64,000 nucleotides of DNA, taken from the NCBI GenBank assembly GCA_963825845.1, contig CAWGVL010000064.1:1-64000 (forward strand), written 5' to 3'. This stretch comes from DASQDN01 sp963825845 (GTDB taxonomy: Bacteria > Acidobacteriota > Terriglobia > Bryobacterales > Bryobacteraceae). This document shows, piece by piece, positions 20,629 through 28,918 of the stretch. Every line of letters starts with the position of its first letter. The stretch's first letter is position 1. Under the pieces are notes generated by a model. That model saw nothing but the letters and a program-made list of their open reading frames with translations. It did not search any database and had not been told where the DNA came from. The position numbers and the translations under genes are program-made.

Positions 20629-22281
20629 TTATGGAATTGGGAGTTCTATCCCAATCTCCGTTCCAATTTTCTTGCGGGGACTTCGCTTTCCCCCCTCTTT
20701 GCGGGTACTGGAAATAGCAACAATACCCCCCAATACAGCAACACGTTCTCGAATACCAACTAAACCAAAGCAATGTTTGCGTTGCAGCGCTTCATCCACT
20801 TCAAAACCGCATCCGTTATCTTCGACGTGAAGCCTTAGCACTCTATCGGTTGCGCTTAGGGAAACGTTTACAGCGGTCGCCCTGGAATGTTGCGCGATAT
20901 TGTCGAAACACTCTTGCGCTAACCGATAAATAACCAACTGGAAATTGGTGTCCATTTGTGGGAGGTTACCCACGTCCAAGCCGACCCGGCACGGATATCG
21001 CGTACTAAACCGCTTTACAAGCTGGCGCACCGCCGCGCCCAAACCCAGTTGTTCGAGCACAGCGGGGCTTAAATCAGAAATGAGCCTCCGGATGTCGAGA
21101 ATTGTTTTCTCGGTGATATCCCGAGCCTCGCCCAACCGTTCGCGCTCCTCGGAACCTGGCGGAAGAGACTGCTCGATCATTTCCATTTGCAGTCTGATAA
21201 CCACGAGCGATTGACCCGCTTCATCGTGTAATTCGCGGCTGATTCGTTTACGCTCGTTCTCCTCGACCATCAACATACGGATGGCCAGCTTACTGAGTTG
21301 TTCCTCTCGCAGCGCAATAGCCTCCAAAAGCCTCGCCTTCTGCGCAGCCGCATGGCATCGATCGGCCACGGCGGCCAGCATCTCCAGTTCGCGCGGCAGC
21401 AGATCTACTTCGTCTGCGAATCCGAATTGCATTAGTCCGCCCTCGGCAAAAGGAAACGACCAGGTCGACGGAAAACGATCGGCCCAGCCGCGATCCAGCA
21501 TCAGATCCGCCTTGTTGACCCGGCGGATTTTCGAGAGAGCAGTTCGCACCGACGCCTTCACCGGCACGACAGCGAGAGTTTTCGCGGAAGCGGCTCGCGC
21601 TGTACTCGCTTTTAACTGCCAGAACCTGCCATCCTCGGAAAGTACGAAGACGTGGCCAGCGGCTGCACCGCAACTTTTCGCCATCGCTTCGACAAATCGG
21701 CGGTATAGTACGTCGGCATCCGACGATTGAACGTCGATATGGAGCAGTTCATAGAACGCGCGAGCTTCGGCCTCACGAGCTTCGTAGTAAGCATTATTGA
21801 GCGCGAGGATGGTGCAAAACGTCAGTTGCTCGCGAGCCCACGTAAACTCTGAATCCGCGACTGCGGTATCGATCACCTCATCACAGATTCTGAGCGCGCG
21901 GTTTACGTCTTCCGGAGCCACATTCAATCGTGCGAGATAGCGGCCGTTTATCTCAACCTCTTGGAAAAAATGCTTAAGAGTCCGGTGGTTGATCAGGAAC
22001 CTAATGGCGTTTAATGATGTGACTCGCGTGAGGGCCGCAATCCGAGGGCGGTCGAATGACTCCTCTTTGAGCCGCCGCACGTACCGCTTCTCGAGCATTC
22101 CCAAGCGTGGTTCCAACGTCCGGCCCAGATCGCGTACCTGGTCCATCAATCCCCGGCCGAGCCAATCGGCCGCGCCGGCTAATTTCGTCCGAGTCACTCT
22201 CCTATTATTCGCCCCACTCGAGTAATCATCGGATGTCGTGGCTGCAAGGACCACGAACCTCACGCAAACATCAAGCCCCAT
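20629..22281 (-). CDS. sensor histidine kinase, HisKA_3 (NarX/DegS) type
   Basis: Up to 550 residues. The H-box is RISRELHDEAGQSLVVIRLQ and the ATP-binding domain shows YRLAQECFDNIAQHS (N box) and VEDNGCGFE (G1), then FGLVGIRERV (G2). No membrane helix is seen, so it is probably cytosolic. Before the kinase is a GAF-like region (about residues 180-330) and, N-terminal to it, ~150 residues of helical sequence that I do not recognise, starting LEPRLGMLEKRYVRRL. A start at GTG 22197 is an alternative, since the first ~28 residues look unstructured. A basic insert (TRKEGGKRSPRKK) sits near the C-terminus. Pairs with the downstream regulator. Confidence 0.88.
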   Translation of the reverse strand: MGLDVCVRFVVLAATTSDDYSSGANNRRVTRTKLAGAADWLGRGLMDQVRDLGRTLEPRLGMLEKRYVRRLKEESFDRPRIAALTRVTSLNAIRFLINHRTLKHFFQEVEINGRYLARLNVAPEDVNRALRICDEVIDTAVADSEFTWAREQLTFCTILALNNAYYEAREAEARAFYELLHIDVQSSDADVLYRRFVEAMAKSCGAAAGHVFVLSEDGRFWQLKASTARAASAKTLAVVPVKASVRTALSKIRRVNKADLMLDRGWADRFPSTWSFPFAEGGLMQFGFADEVDLLPRELEMLAAVADRCHAAAQKARLLEAIALREEQLSKLAIRMLMVEENERKRISRELHDEAGQSLVVIRLQMEMIEQSLPPGSEERERLGEARDITEKTILDIRRLISDLSPAVLEQLGLGAAVRQLVKRFSTRYPCRVGLDVGNLPQMDTNFQLVIYRLAQECFDNIAQHSRATAVNVSLSATDRVLRLHVEDNGCGFEVDEALQRKHCFGLVGIRERVAVLGGIVAISSTRKEGGKRSPRKKIGTEIGIELPIP

Positions 22282-22342
22282 GGGCTGACGTCTTCTGCGA
22301 TTGTTGGAAACAGATACACTGTTATCCGAGGAGGCGCGAACT

Positions 22343-22900
22343 GTGCTTTGCTTGGCAGTGTCGTTCCTCGCTATTTACGCTTGCGCTTACATTGCCTGCT
22401 TGGAAGCGCTGGGCTGAAGCCGCCGAATATGATCTCTATAACGGAGATCCACCAAGCGGAGGGGAACCCAGACCATCAAGTTGTTCTGCTACATGAATGG
22501 GTGTCCCGGTACCCACGCATTAATTTGAGCGCGAACGGTTGATTTCATTTGCGGTCGCTTTTCAGAGAGCCGGGAAGTTAGACGAATTCGTTCAAGCAAC
22601 TACGGAACTTCTGGAATCTGGATTCATATGACACAGGTGCGCTGTTCCTTCTCGCCACTATCGGTCCAACGCTCCCCTCGCCATCAGACAACCAAGTCTC
22701 GATCATCAAAGCCGCCGCGACGAAGCTGAGAACGTGTTCTCGCGTTTGTCCGTCAGCTTCGAAAGCTCGCAGCGGTTCGACGAGATCCAGAAGTCGTGAA
22801 ACGTCGAGTCGCAGAGTCCGCGCTGGAATGGGCGAACAGCCTCAAGCCGAATCGTCGAAATCCGTTGTTCAACCTGGTGGAGGGGAAAGTCGAAGAGGGG
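22343..22900 (+). pseudogene. broken TPR-containing secreted protein gene
   Basis: A strong ribosome site (GAGGAGG) precedes a GTG at 22343, and a hydrophobic signal-like start follows. In successive frames the text reads AEAAEYDLYN, EIHQAEGNPDHQVVLLHEW, FERERLISFAVAFQRAGKLDEF, LDSYDTGALFLLATIGPTLPS and AESALEWANSLKPN. This is the layout of secreted tetratricopeptide proteins common in Acidobacteria. At least four indels break it (near 22442, 22525, 22615 and 22730). The end is not defined; similarity fades after about 22,900. It could be a real pseudogene or an error-ridden intact gene. Confidence 0.5.
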
Positions 22901-23413
22901 ATCCGGCCTGCTCGAGGTAGTCAGCCAATCCGCGTAGACGGACACCACCGCCAAAAAGCGTGGCTTCGATGAAACCGTGCATCAGGTCGATAAGGAAGCC
23001 GGGGAAACCCGGCCCCGGCTTCGTCGCGTTTACATCTAGGGGCCTCAGCTCAGAGCATGACCACCGTGACGCAGCAAGGAAAAGCCCCGAAGATGCGAGG
23101 GTTCTTCTCTGCCGATCAGTAACGGAGCCTGCCCCGTCGCGTCGGCCCTGGAGTCCACACGGGCGCGACCCCGCACGGACGACAACGAGGGTACGACAGA
23201 TCATAACGGACCGTGTCGCTCGTTTACTTTCGCATTTGACCCAATGGGCCTAGTTTCGGTAACGGGGTCAAATGACTTGACAGGGCGGTTTTGCTCCGTT
23301 GTGCCCCAGGTTGCCGCACGATTCGCCATCCGGGTTTACGGCCGGGAACACCACATCTACGGATCGCCCGCTTAGTGTTCGCTATACTGCGGCTGTAGCG
23401 CGGAGTACTCTTC
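22901..23413. other. region of about 510 bases upstream of the RND operon, no gene recognised
   Basis: No conserved protein could be followed on either strand. It may include the broken end of the TPR gene. The right part holds a perfect inverted repeat (23233-23274) and, at 23383-23388, a TATACT that could be the -10 box for the efflux operon; no good -35 was found at the right distance. Confidence 0.4.
23233..23274. repeat. inverted repeat upstream of the RND efflux operon
   Basis: CATTTGACCC at 23233-23242 is the exact reverse complement of GGGTCAAATG at 23265-23274, with 22 bases between. It lies about 140 bases before the permease start. It could form a hairpin or be a binding site of two half-sites for a regulator of the pump. 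A mobile-element end is also possible because similar ends flank short insertions, but no transposase is visible. Confidence 0.5.
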
Positions 23414-26400
23414 ATGTGGATTGTCCGGCTGGCACTCGGCCGTCCTTACACCTTCGTAGTCATGGCTGTTCTGATCGCGATCCTGGGCGGAGCCGCGATC
23501 CTAACCATGCCGGTCGATATCTTCCCGTACATCGACATTCCCGTCGTCAGCGTCCTTTACGCCTACAACGGTCTCTCGCCCGACGAGATGGAGAAGCGGG
23601 TTCTCACGCCGTTCGAACGTAGCCTTACCTCGAACGTTAACGATATCGAACACATAGAATCCCAGGCTTACAACGGATACGCCGTCGTGCGCATCTATTT
23701 CCACCCAAACGTCAACGTGGATATGGCCATTGCGCAGACCAGCGCGACGATGAATACCGCCCTGCGCCAGATGCCCCCCGGCATGTTCCCGGCGAATATC
23801 CTGAAGTATGACGCGGCCAGCGTCCCGATACTCCAGCTAGGCCTTACCAGCAAGACTCTTCGCGAACACGAGATTTTCGATCTCGGCAATAACTTTATTC
23901 GAACACCCCTCGGTACTGTTCAGGGAGCCTCCGTCTCGTACCCGTTCGGCGGCAAAACCCGAGCCGTTATGGTCGACCTTAACCTCGATGAACTCTATGC
24001 GAAGCAACTCTCGCCCATCGACGTGTCGAACGCCATCAACCTGCAGAACCTCATCCTGCCCGCCGGAACTGCCAAGCTCGCCAGCACCGAATACCAAGTC
24101 CGCGTCAACAGCAGTCCCGGCATCCTTGAAGAGCTTAACAATCTTCCGATTCGAACCGTCAACGGAACTACGGTCTACGTCAAGGATGTCGCCCAGGTTC
24201 GCGATGGCTTTCAGCCACAGCAGAACATCGTTCGTACCAATGGCGCCCGCGGCGTTCTCATGACCATTACCCGTAATGGCAAAGCTTCGACGCTGTCGAT
24301 CGTGAACCAGGTGAAGGCTGCGCTGCCACGAATTCTGGCTAACGTCACACCCGATCTCAAAGTCGTTGCACTCGCCGATCAGTCCGTTTTCGTCCGAGCC
24401 TCCATCGAGAGCGTCGTGCACGAGGCCCTCCTCGCCGCCACGCTTACCGGATTCATGATCTTGCTGTTCCTGGGGAGTTGGCGCAGCACGCTCATTGTCT
24501 GCATCTCCATTCCCCTGTCAATCCTCACGTCACTTTCGGTGCTCAGCCTGCTCGGCCAGACCATCAACGTGATGACGCTTGGCGGTTTATCGCTCGCCGT
24601 CGGAATCCTTGTCGATGACGCTACGGTTGAGATCGAAAACACGCACCGGAATCTGGCAATGCGGAAGCCGCTCATCCGGGCGGTGCTGGATGGCGCATCG
24701 CAGATTGCCGTCCCCACGTTTGTCGCAACGCTCGCCATCTGTATTGTGTTCGTGCCGGTGCTGCTGCTCACCGGAACCGCGCGCTACCTGTTCACACCGC
24801 TCGCCATGGCTGTTGTCTTCGCGATGATGGCGTCGTACCTGCTCTCCCGGACGCTGGTGCCGACGATGATGGCCTACCTGCTTGGTAAGGAACTCCACCT
24901 TTACACGGATGAGCACCACGGTTCCGGCCGCGGTCTGCTCCACGCCACCCATGCGCGTTTTAACAACGCCTTCGAGCGTCTCCGTTACCGTTACATGGGC
25001 CTGCTGGACTTCGCGCTACGCCACCGGCCTCCCGTGCTGGCGGCATTCCTAGGGTTCTCGATTTTATCGATGGGTCTGTTCGAATTCGTCGGGCAGGACT
25101 TCTTCCCGAACGTCGATTCCGGCCAGATGCGCCTCCACGCGCGGGCCCCCGCGGGCACGCGCCTCGAGGAAACCGAAGCCCGCTTCGCCGCTATCGAGCG
25201 CGAAATCCGCTCCGTCATACCGCCGAGTGAACTCGAGATGCTCATCGACAACATCGGCATCCCGAACAGTTGGCCCGCGATCGCGCAAGGCGACATTCCG
25301 ACGATCTCGTCCGCCGATGGCGAGATCCTCATCTCACTGAACAAAGAAAAGCACGGCCCGACCGCCGAATACGAGACACGTCTTCGCAAACGCCTCAACG
25401 AGAAGTTCGCCGACATGGATTTCTTCTTTCAGCCTGCGAATATTACGAGCCAGATCATCAATTTTGGGTTGCCTGCGCCTATCGACCTGCAGATCGTCGG
25501 CCGCAACGCTGAGGCGAACTACAAAGTCGCCCAGCGGCTCGCCGATCGTATCTCGCGCATTCCGGGCGCGGCAGATGTCCACGTGCATCAAGTCGTAGCG
25601 CAGCCCGAACTCCGCCTCAATGTGGACCGCACGCGCGCCGCGCAACTCGGACTCACGCAGCGAGACGTTACCAGCAGCATGCTCATCTCGCTAAGCGGCA
25701 GCGGCACCTTCGCTCCCAACTTCTGGCTGAATCCCGCGAACGGCGTGAACTATTCGATCGGGGTCCAGACTCCGCAGTACCGAATCGATTCGCTCGACGC
25801 GCTGCTCCGTACGCCAGTCTCGCCCAATAGCCCTATGATCAACGTTTCCACGCCGGGATCGCAGGCAGGGGGCTCCGCCACAAACCTCACGTTCACGGGG
25901 GCCGCCCCCGCCGGCGCGAGTCAAGCCTATGGCAACCCTGGCGCCATTGCCGCTTCCACCCAGATGCTCACGAATCTGGTCAGTGTGGAGCGCTCCTATA
26001 CGCCCGTCATCGTCAATCACTACAACGTCTGGCCCGTCTTCGATGTCTACGCGAACGTCGCCAACTGGGACCTCGGCAGCGTCGGCAAAGAGGTGCGACG
26101 CATCATGCGCGAAGAGGAATCCAAGCTGCCGCGCGGTACCACGCTCAATCTCCGCGGCCAAGTGGAGACTATGCAGAGTTCGTTCTTCCGTCTCGGCCTC
26201 GGCCTGATGTTCGCCGTCGTGCTTGTCTACCTGCTCATGACGGTCAACTTCCAGTCCTGGGTCGATCCGTTTATCATCCTGATGGCCCTGCCCGGCGCCA
26301 TGGCCGGTATTCTCTGGATGTTGTTCGTCACGGGCACCACGCTGAGTGTGCCGTCGCTGATGGGCTCCATTATGTGCATCGGTGTTGCTACCGCGAACAG

Positions 26401-26719
26401 CATCCTGGTGGTGACGTTCGCCAATGACGAGCGCGGGCTCGGGCTCAGCGCGCGCGAAGCTATTTCGTCCGCCGGCCACGCGCGCATCCGCCCGGTGCTG
26501 ATGACTGCGACGGCAATGATTCTGGGCATGCTGCCCATGTCGCTCGGGCTCGGGGAGGGCGGCGAACAGAACGCCCCGCTCGGCCGCGCCGTGATTGGCG
26601 GGCTGCTGCTGGCCACTGTCAACACGCTTTTTGTGGTTCCGATCGTCTACAGTTACCTGCGAAAGAAACCTCCCGTCGATCACGAACGCCGTCTTATGGA
26701 AGTGGACCACGATAACTGA
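23414..26719 (+). CDS. RND efflux transporter permease (AcrB/MdtB-like)
   Basis: 1101 residues, intact and of normal to slightly long length for the family. First membrane helix at residues ~10-30, large periplasmic loop, then helices 2-6 with the proton-relay aspartates in AVGILVDDATVEIENT. The second half repeats this plan and ends in the final helices with RPVLMTATAMILGMLPMSLGLG. It pumps small molecules out of the cell with the downstream adaptor and an outer-membrane channel not seen here. A ~60-residue Gly/Ala/Ser/Thr-rich stretch around residues 815-850 (PGSQAGGSATNLTFTG) looks like an inserted flexible loop. Permease comes before adaptor, opposite to the common order. The stop overlaps the adaptor start (TGATG). 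Confidence 0.93.
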   Translation: MWIVRLALGRPYTFVVMAVLIAILGGAAILTMPVDIFPYIDIPVVSVLYAYNGLSPDEMEKRVLTPFERSLTSNVNDIEHIESQAYNGYAVVRIYFHPNVNVDMAIAQTSATMNTALRQMPPGMFPANILKYDAASVPILQLGLTSKTLREHEIFDLGNNFIRTPLGTVQGASVSYPFGGKTRAVMVDLNLDELYAKQLSPIDVSNAINLQNLILPAGTAKLASTEYQVRVNSSPGILEELNNLPIRTVNGTTVYVKDVAQVRDGFQPQQNIVRTNGARGVLMTITRNGKASTLSIVNQVKAALPRILANVTPDLKVVALADQSVFVRASIESVVHEALLAATLTGFMILLFLGSWRSTLIVCISIPLSILTSLSVLSLLGQTINVMTLGGLSLAVGILVDDATVEIENTHRNLAMRKPLIRAVLDGASQIAVPTFVATLAICIVFVPVLLLTGTARYLFTPLAMAVVFAMMASYLLSRTLVPTMMAYLLGKELHLYTDEHHGSGRGLLHATHARFNNAFERLRYRYMGLLDFALRHRPPVLAAFLGFSILSMGLFEFVGQDFFPNVDSGQMRLHARAPAGTRLEETEARFAAIEREIRSVIPPSELEMLIDNIGIPNSWPAIAQGDIPTISSADGEILISLNKEKHGPTAEYETRLRKRLNEKFADMDFFFQPANITSQIINFGLPAPIDLQIVGRNAEANYKVAQRLADRISRIPGAADVHVHQVVAQPELRLNVDRTRAAQLGLTQRDVTSSMLISLSGSGTFAPNFWLNPANGVNYSIGVQTPQYRIDSLDALLRTPVSPNSPMINVSTPGSQAGGSATNLTFTGAAPAGASQAYGNPGAIAASTQMLTNLVSVERSYTPVIVNHYNVWPVFDVYANVANWDLGSVGKEVRRIMREEESKLPRGTTLNLRGQVETMQSSFFRLGLGLMFAVVLVYLLMTVNFQSWVDPFIILMALPGAMAGILWMLFVTGTTLSVPSLMGSIMCIGVATANSILVVTFANDERGLGLSAREAISSAGHARIRPVLMTATAMILGMLPMSLGLGEGGEQNAPLGRAVIGGLLLATVNTLFVVPIVYSYLRKKPPVDHERRLMEVDHDN

Positions 26720-28080
26720 TGAACTCCACAGAACCCAATGCGCACTCCGCCGAGGCGCTCCGCCGGGAGAATGAAGAACTCCGGCGGCAGTTGGAAGCGC
26801 TCCACTCCGGCGCAACGGCTGTCGCGCCGTCGTCTTCGGCGCGCCCCGGGTGGAGTCCGTCGAAGACTACCATCTTTGGGCTCACACTTTTTGCCTTGAC
26901 ATTGATCGTCATGGCATTCTTCGCCGGCTACGTGCCCATGCAGCATCGGCGTTCGGTAGTCATCGCCGAAACGCATCGCGAAGGGGAGGCTCTCCCGCGG
27001 GTCCAGGTCGTGCAGGTTACCCGTGGTGACGACAAGAGCGCTCTGCAGTTGCCCGGCAACATTCAGGCGATGAACGAAGCGCCGATTCTTGCCCGGACCG
27101 ATGGATATATGAAGACACGTTTGGTGGATCTCGGCGATCGCGTGAAGGCGGGCCAGGCGCTCGCAGAACTCGATGCGCCGGAGATGGAAGAGTTGCTTCG
27201 GGGCGCGCGTGCCATGCTGGAGCAGGCTCGGGCCGCGCTCGATCAGGCCGCCGCCAATCTCGAGCAGGGCAAGTCGGACCTCGAATTGGCGAAGGTGTCC
27301 GCGCAGCGTTGGGGCGATCTGGCGAAGGCCGGAATCGCCTCGCGCCAGGAAGACGACAGATATCGCCTCGAATACCAGTCCCGGACGGCAAACGTACGCG
27401 CACTGGAGAAAGCGTTGAATGTGCAGAAAAGCAGCGTCGTCGCCGCTGAGGCGAACGTCGCCCGGATGGAGAACCTTAGGTCTTACAAGGTCGTGAAAGC
27501 TCCCTTCGACGGCGTTATCACCTTGCGCAATGTCGACGCGGGCGCGTTGGTGAGTGCCGGAAATACGCTCCTGTTCCGCATCGCGCAAACCCAGAAGCTG
27601 CGTACGTACGTGAGTGTCCCGCAGACTTGGGTCAGTTCCGTCCGAACCGGCCAGACGGCAACCATCCGCGCCCCCGGCCTTCCCGGCCGCGAGTTTACAG
27701 GCACGGTGGCGCGTACCGCGAACGCGCTCGACCCCACGAGCCGGACGCTTCTGGTTGAGGTTAACGTGCCCAATTCGGACGGCGCGTTGTTGCCCGGCAT
27801 GTCGGTGCAAGTGGACCTCAGCGCGCCGCGTCGCGACGCGCCGCTCATCATTCCGGCGGATGCTCTGGTGATTCGGGCGAACGGCTCAGAGGTCGCAGTG
27901 GTTCGGCCTGACGGAACCGTCCATGTCCAGAAAATCCAGGTAGGCCGCGATTACGGCGACCGCCTTGAAGTTCTCAACGGGCTCAACGAGGGGGACACCG
28001 TCGTTCAAAATCCGGGCGATGTGATTCGCGAAGGCATGAAGGTGGAGATTGCCGGCTCGGGTGTACCGGATCAGCGCTGA
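26719..28080 (+). CDS. RND efflux periplasmic adaptor subunit
   Basis: 453 residues. A short cytosolic coiled start (EALRRENEELRRQLEAL) is followed by one membrane helix (residues ~54-75) and the periplasmic adaptor: a lipoyl half-motif (RTDGYMKTRLVDLGDRVKAGQALAEL), a long alpha-helical hairpin, the second lipoyl half (KAPFDGVITLRNVDAGALVSAG), and a beta-barrel and membrane-proximal domain. It bridges the inner-membrane pump and an outer-membrane channel. The gene is translationally coupled to the permease. No outer-membrane partner gene follows. Confidence 0.92.
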   Translation: MNSTEPNAHSAEALRRENEELRRQLEALHSGATAVAPSSSARPGWSPSKTTIFGLTLFALTLIVMAFFAGYVPMQHRRSVVIAETHREGEALPRVQVVQVTRGDDKSALQLPGNIQAMNEAPILARTDGYMKTRLVDLGDRVKAGQALAELDAPEMEELLRGARAMLEQARAALDQAAANLEQGKSDLELAKVSAQRWGDLAKAGIASRQEDDRYRLEYQSRTANVRALEKALNVQKSSVVAAEANVARMENLRSYKVVKAPFDGVITLRNVDAGALVSAGNTLLFRIAQTQKLRTYVSVPQTWVSSVRTGQTATIRAPGLPGREFTGTVARTANALDPTSRTLLVEVNVPNSDGALLPGMSVQVDLSAPRRDAPLIIPADALVIRANGSEVAVVRPDGTVHVQKIQVGRDYGDRLEVLNGLNEGDTVVQNPGDVIREGMKVEIAGSGVPDQR

Positions 28081-28103
28081 CGTTCAGCTCCGCCGTCGAT
28101 GCA

Positions 28104-28459
28104 CTACGGCCGGAGCAGGTTCACCGCTATCGTCAGGCTGAATACCATTAGGATTGACCCCAGTAGCCCATTTGCAGACACTCCGAAGGATCTGCGACGT
28201 GCATTGAATTTTGCCTGGTCGTTTGCACCGCGATCCGACGAATGATCAGCCCCAACACTAAAACATTCAATACGAGCGCGGCGAATACGACCGGCGTCGG
28301 CCCGAGCCGAACAACAGCGTGCGCGCCTAGCACGCCAGGTGATGTCATCAATGCTACGATCTGAGAGCCAAGAATGAGAACCGTTCCCCCCAGCCAACTG
28401 ATGACGAACGTTCCGCGCGCATAACCCTGAATTTCACTCCCACGCTCTCGCCGCTGTTG
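28104..28459 (-). CDS. small membrane protein of unknown function, frameshifted
   Basis: Two hydrophobic helices (FVISWLGGTVLILGSQIVAL and VVFAALVLNVLVLGLIIRRI) are followed, after an indel near 28190, by a third (LLGSILMVFSLTIAVNLL) ending at a stop at 28104. It continues directly from the VOC gene in the same frame without its own clear start, so the VOC stop may have been lost to an indel, or the two may be fused. The product resembles no family I can name. Confidence 0.4.
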
Positions 28460-28859
28460 AAGTTCATGGATAATCATCCACGATGTGCCGAATTTGTCCC
28501 TGAGCATGCCAAACTGAATGCCCGAAGCGCTTCCTGCATGGGCATGAAGACATTGCCGCCTTCGGCGAGGAGCGCATAAATATGGTCCGCCCCCTCTATG
28601 CTGTTCACGGTCAAAGAAAGATAAACGCTGCGCATCGGTTGAAAACGGTCTGGCGCCACATCTGATCCCATGATCTCCGTTCCTGCAATCAAAATACGGG
28701 CGTGCAGGACTCCGTCCTTGCGTTCAGGTGGACATCAGTCGCATTCGGCTGTTCACCGTGCGTCACCATCATCGTGATCCTTCCGCCGAGGTGCTGCTCG
28801 TAAAACCGGAACGCCTGCTGGCAGTTACCACCGTAGTTGATAAATGTGTGTAGCTTCAT
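28460..28859 (-). CDS. VOC-family protein, PhnB-like, two frameshifts
   Basis: The start reads MKLHTFINYGGNCQQAFRFY and continues to QHLGGRI; in the next frame VLHARILIAGTEIMGSDV, then SVYLSLTVNSIEGADHIYALL and GNVFMPMQEA, and in a third frame FGMLRDKFGTSWMI. This order is that of PhnB-like glyoxalase-fold proteins of about 135 residues. Indels lie near 28720 and 28520. The fold binds a metal in many relatives, but function here is unknown. Confidence 0.65.
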
Positions 28860-28905
28860 GAGCACGCCCGCACCATCAACTGAGCTCGCTCGGGAGCGTT
28901 CCCGT

Positions 28906-28911
28906 TATACT
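28906..28911 (+). promoter_or_regulatory. possible -10 box close to a start codon
   Basis: TATACT ends 7 bases before the ATG at 28919 of the amidohydrolase gene and no ribosome site is seen between. A transcript starting at or next to the ATG would be leaderless. The -35 region is poor, so the call is weak. Confidence 0.3.
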
Positions 28912-28918
28912 GCTGGGA

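Noticed and set aside
22901..23413. Insertion sequence remnant suggested by the inverted repeat
   Set aside because: No transposase sequence and no direct repeats were found; the repeat alone is not enough.
25691..26815. Antisense frame of about 370 residues within the RND permease
   Set aside because: It is His/Arg-rich, shows no family features, and the permease frame is clearly the coding one.
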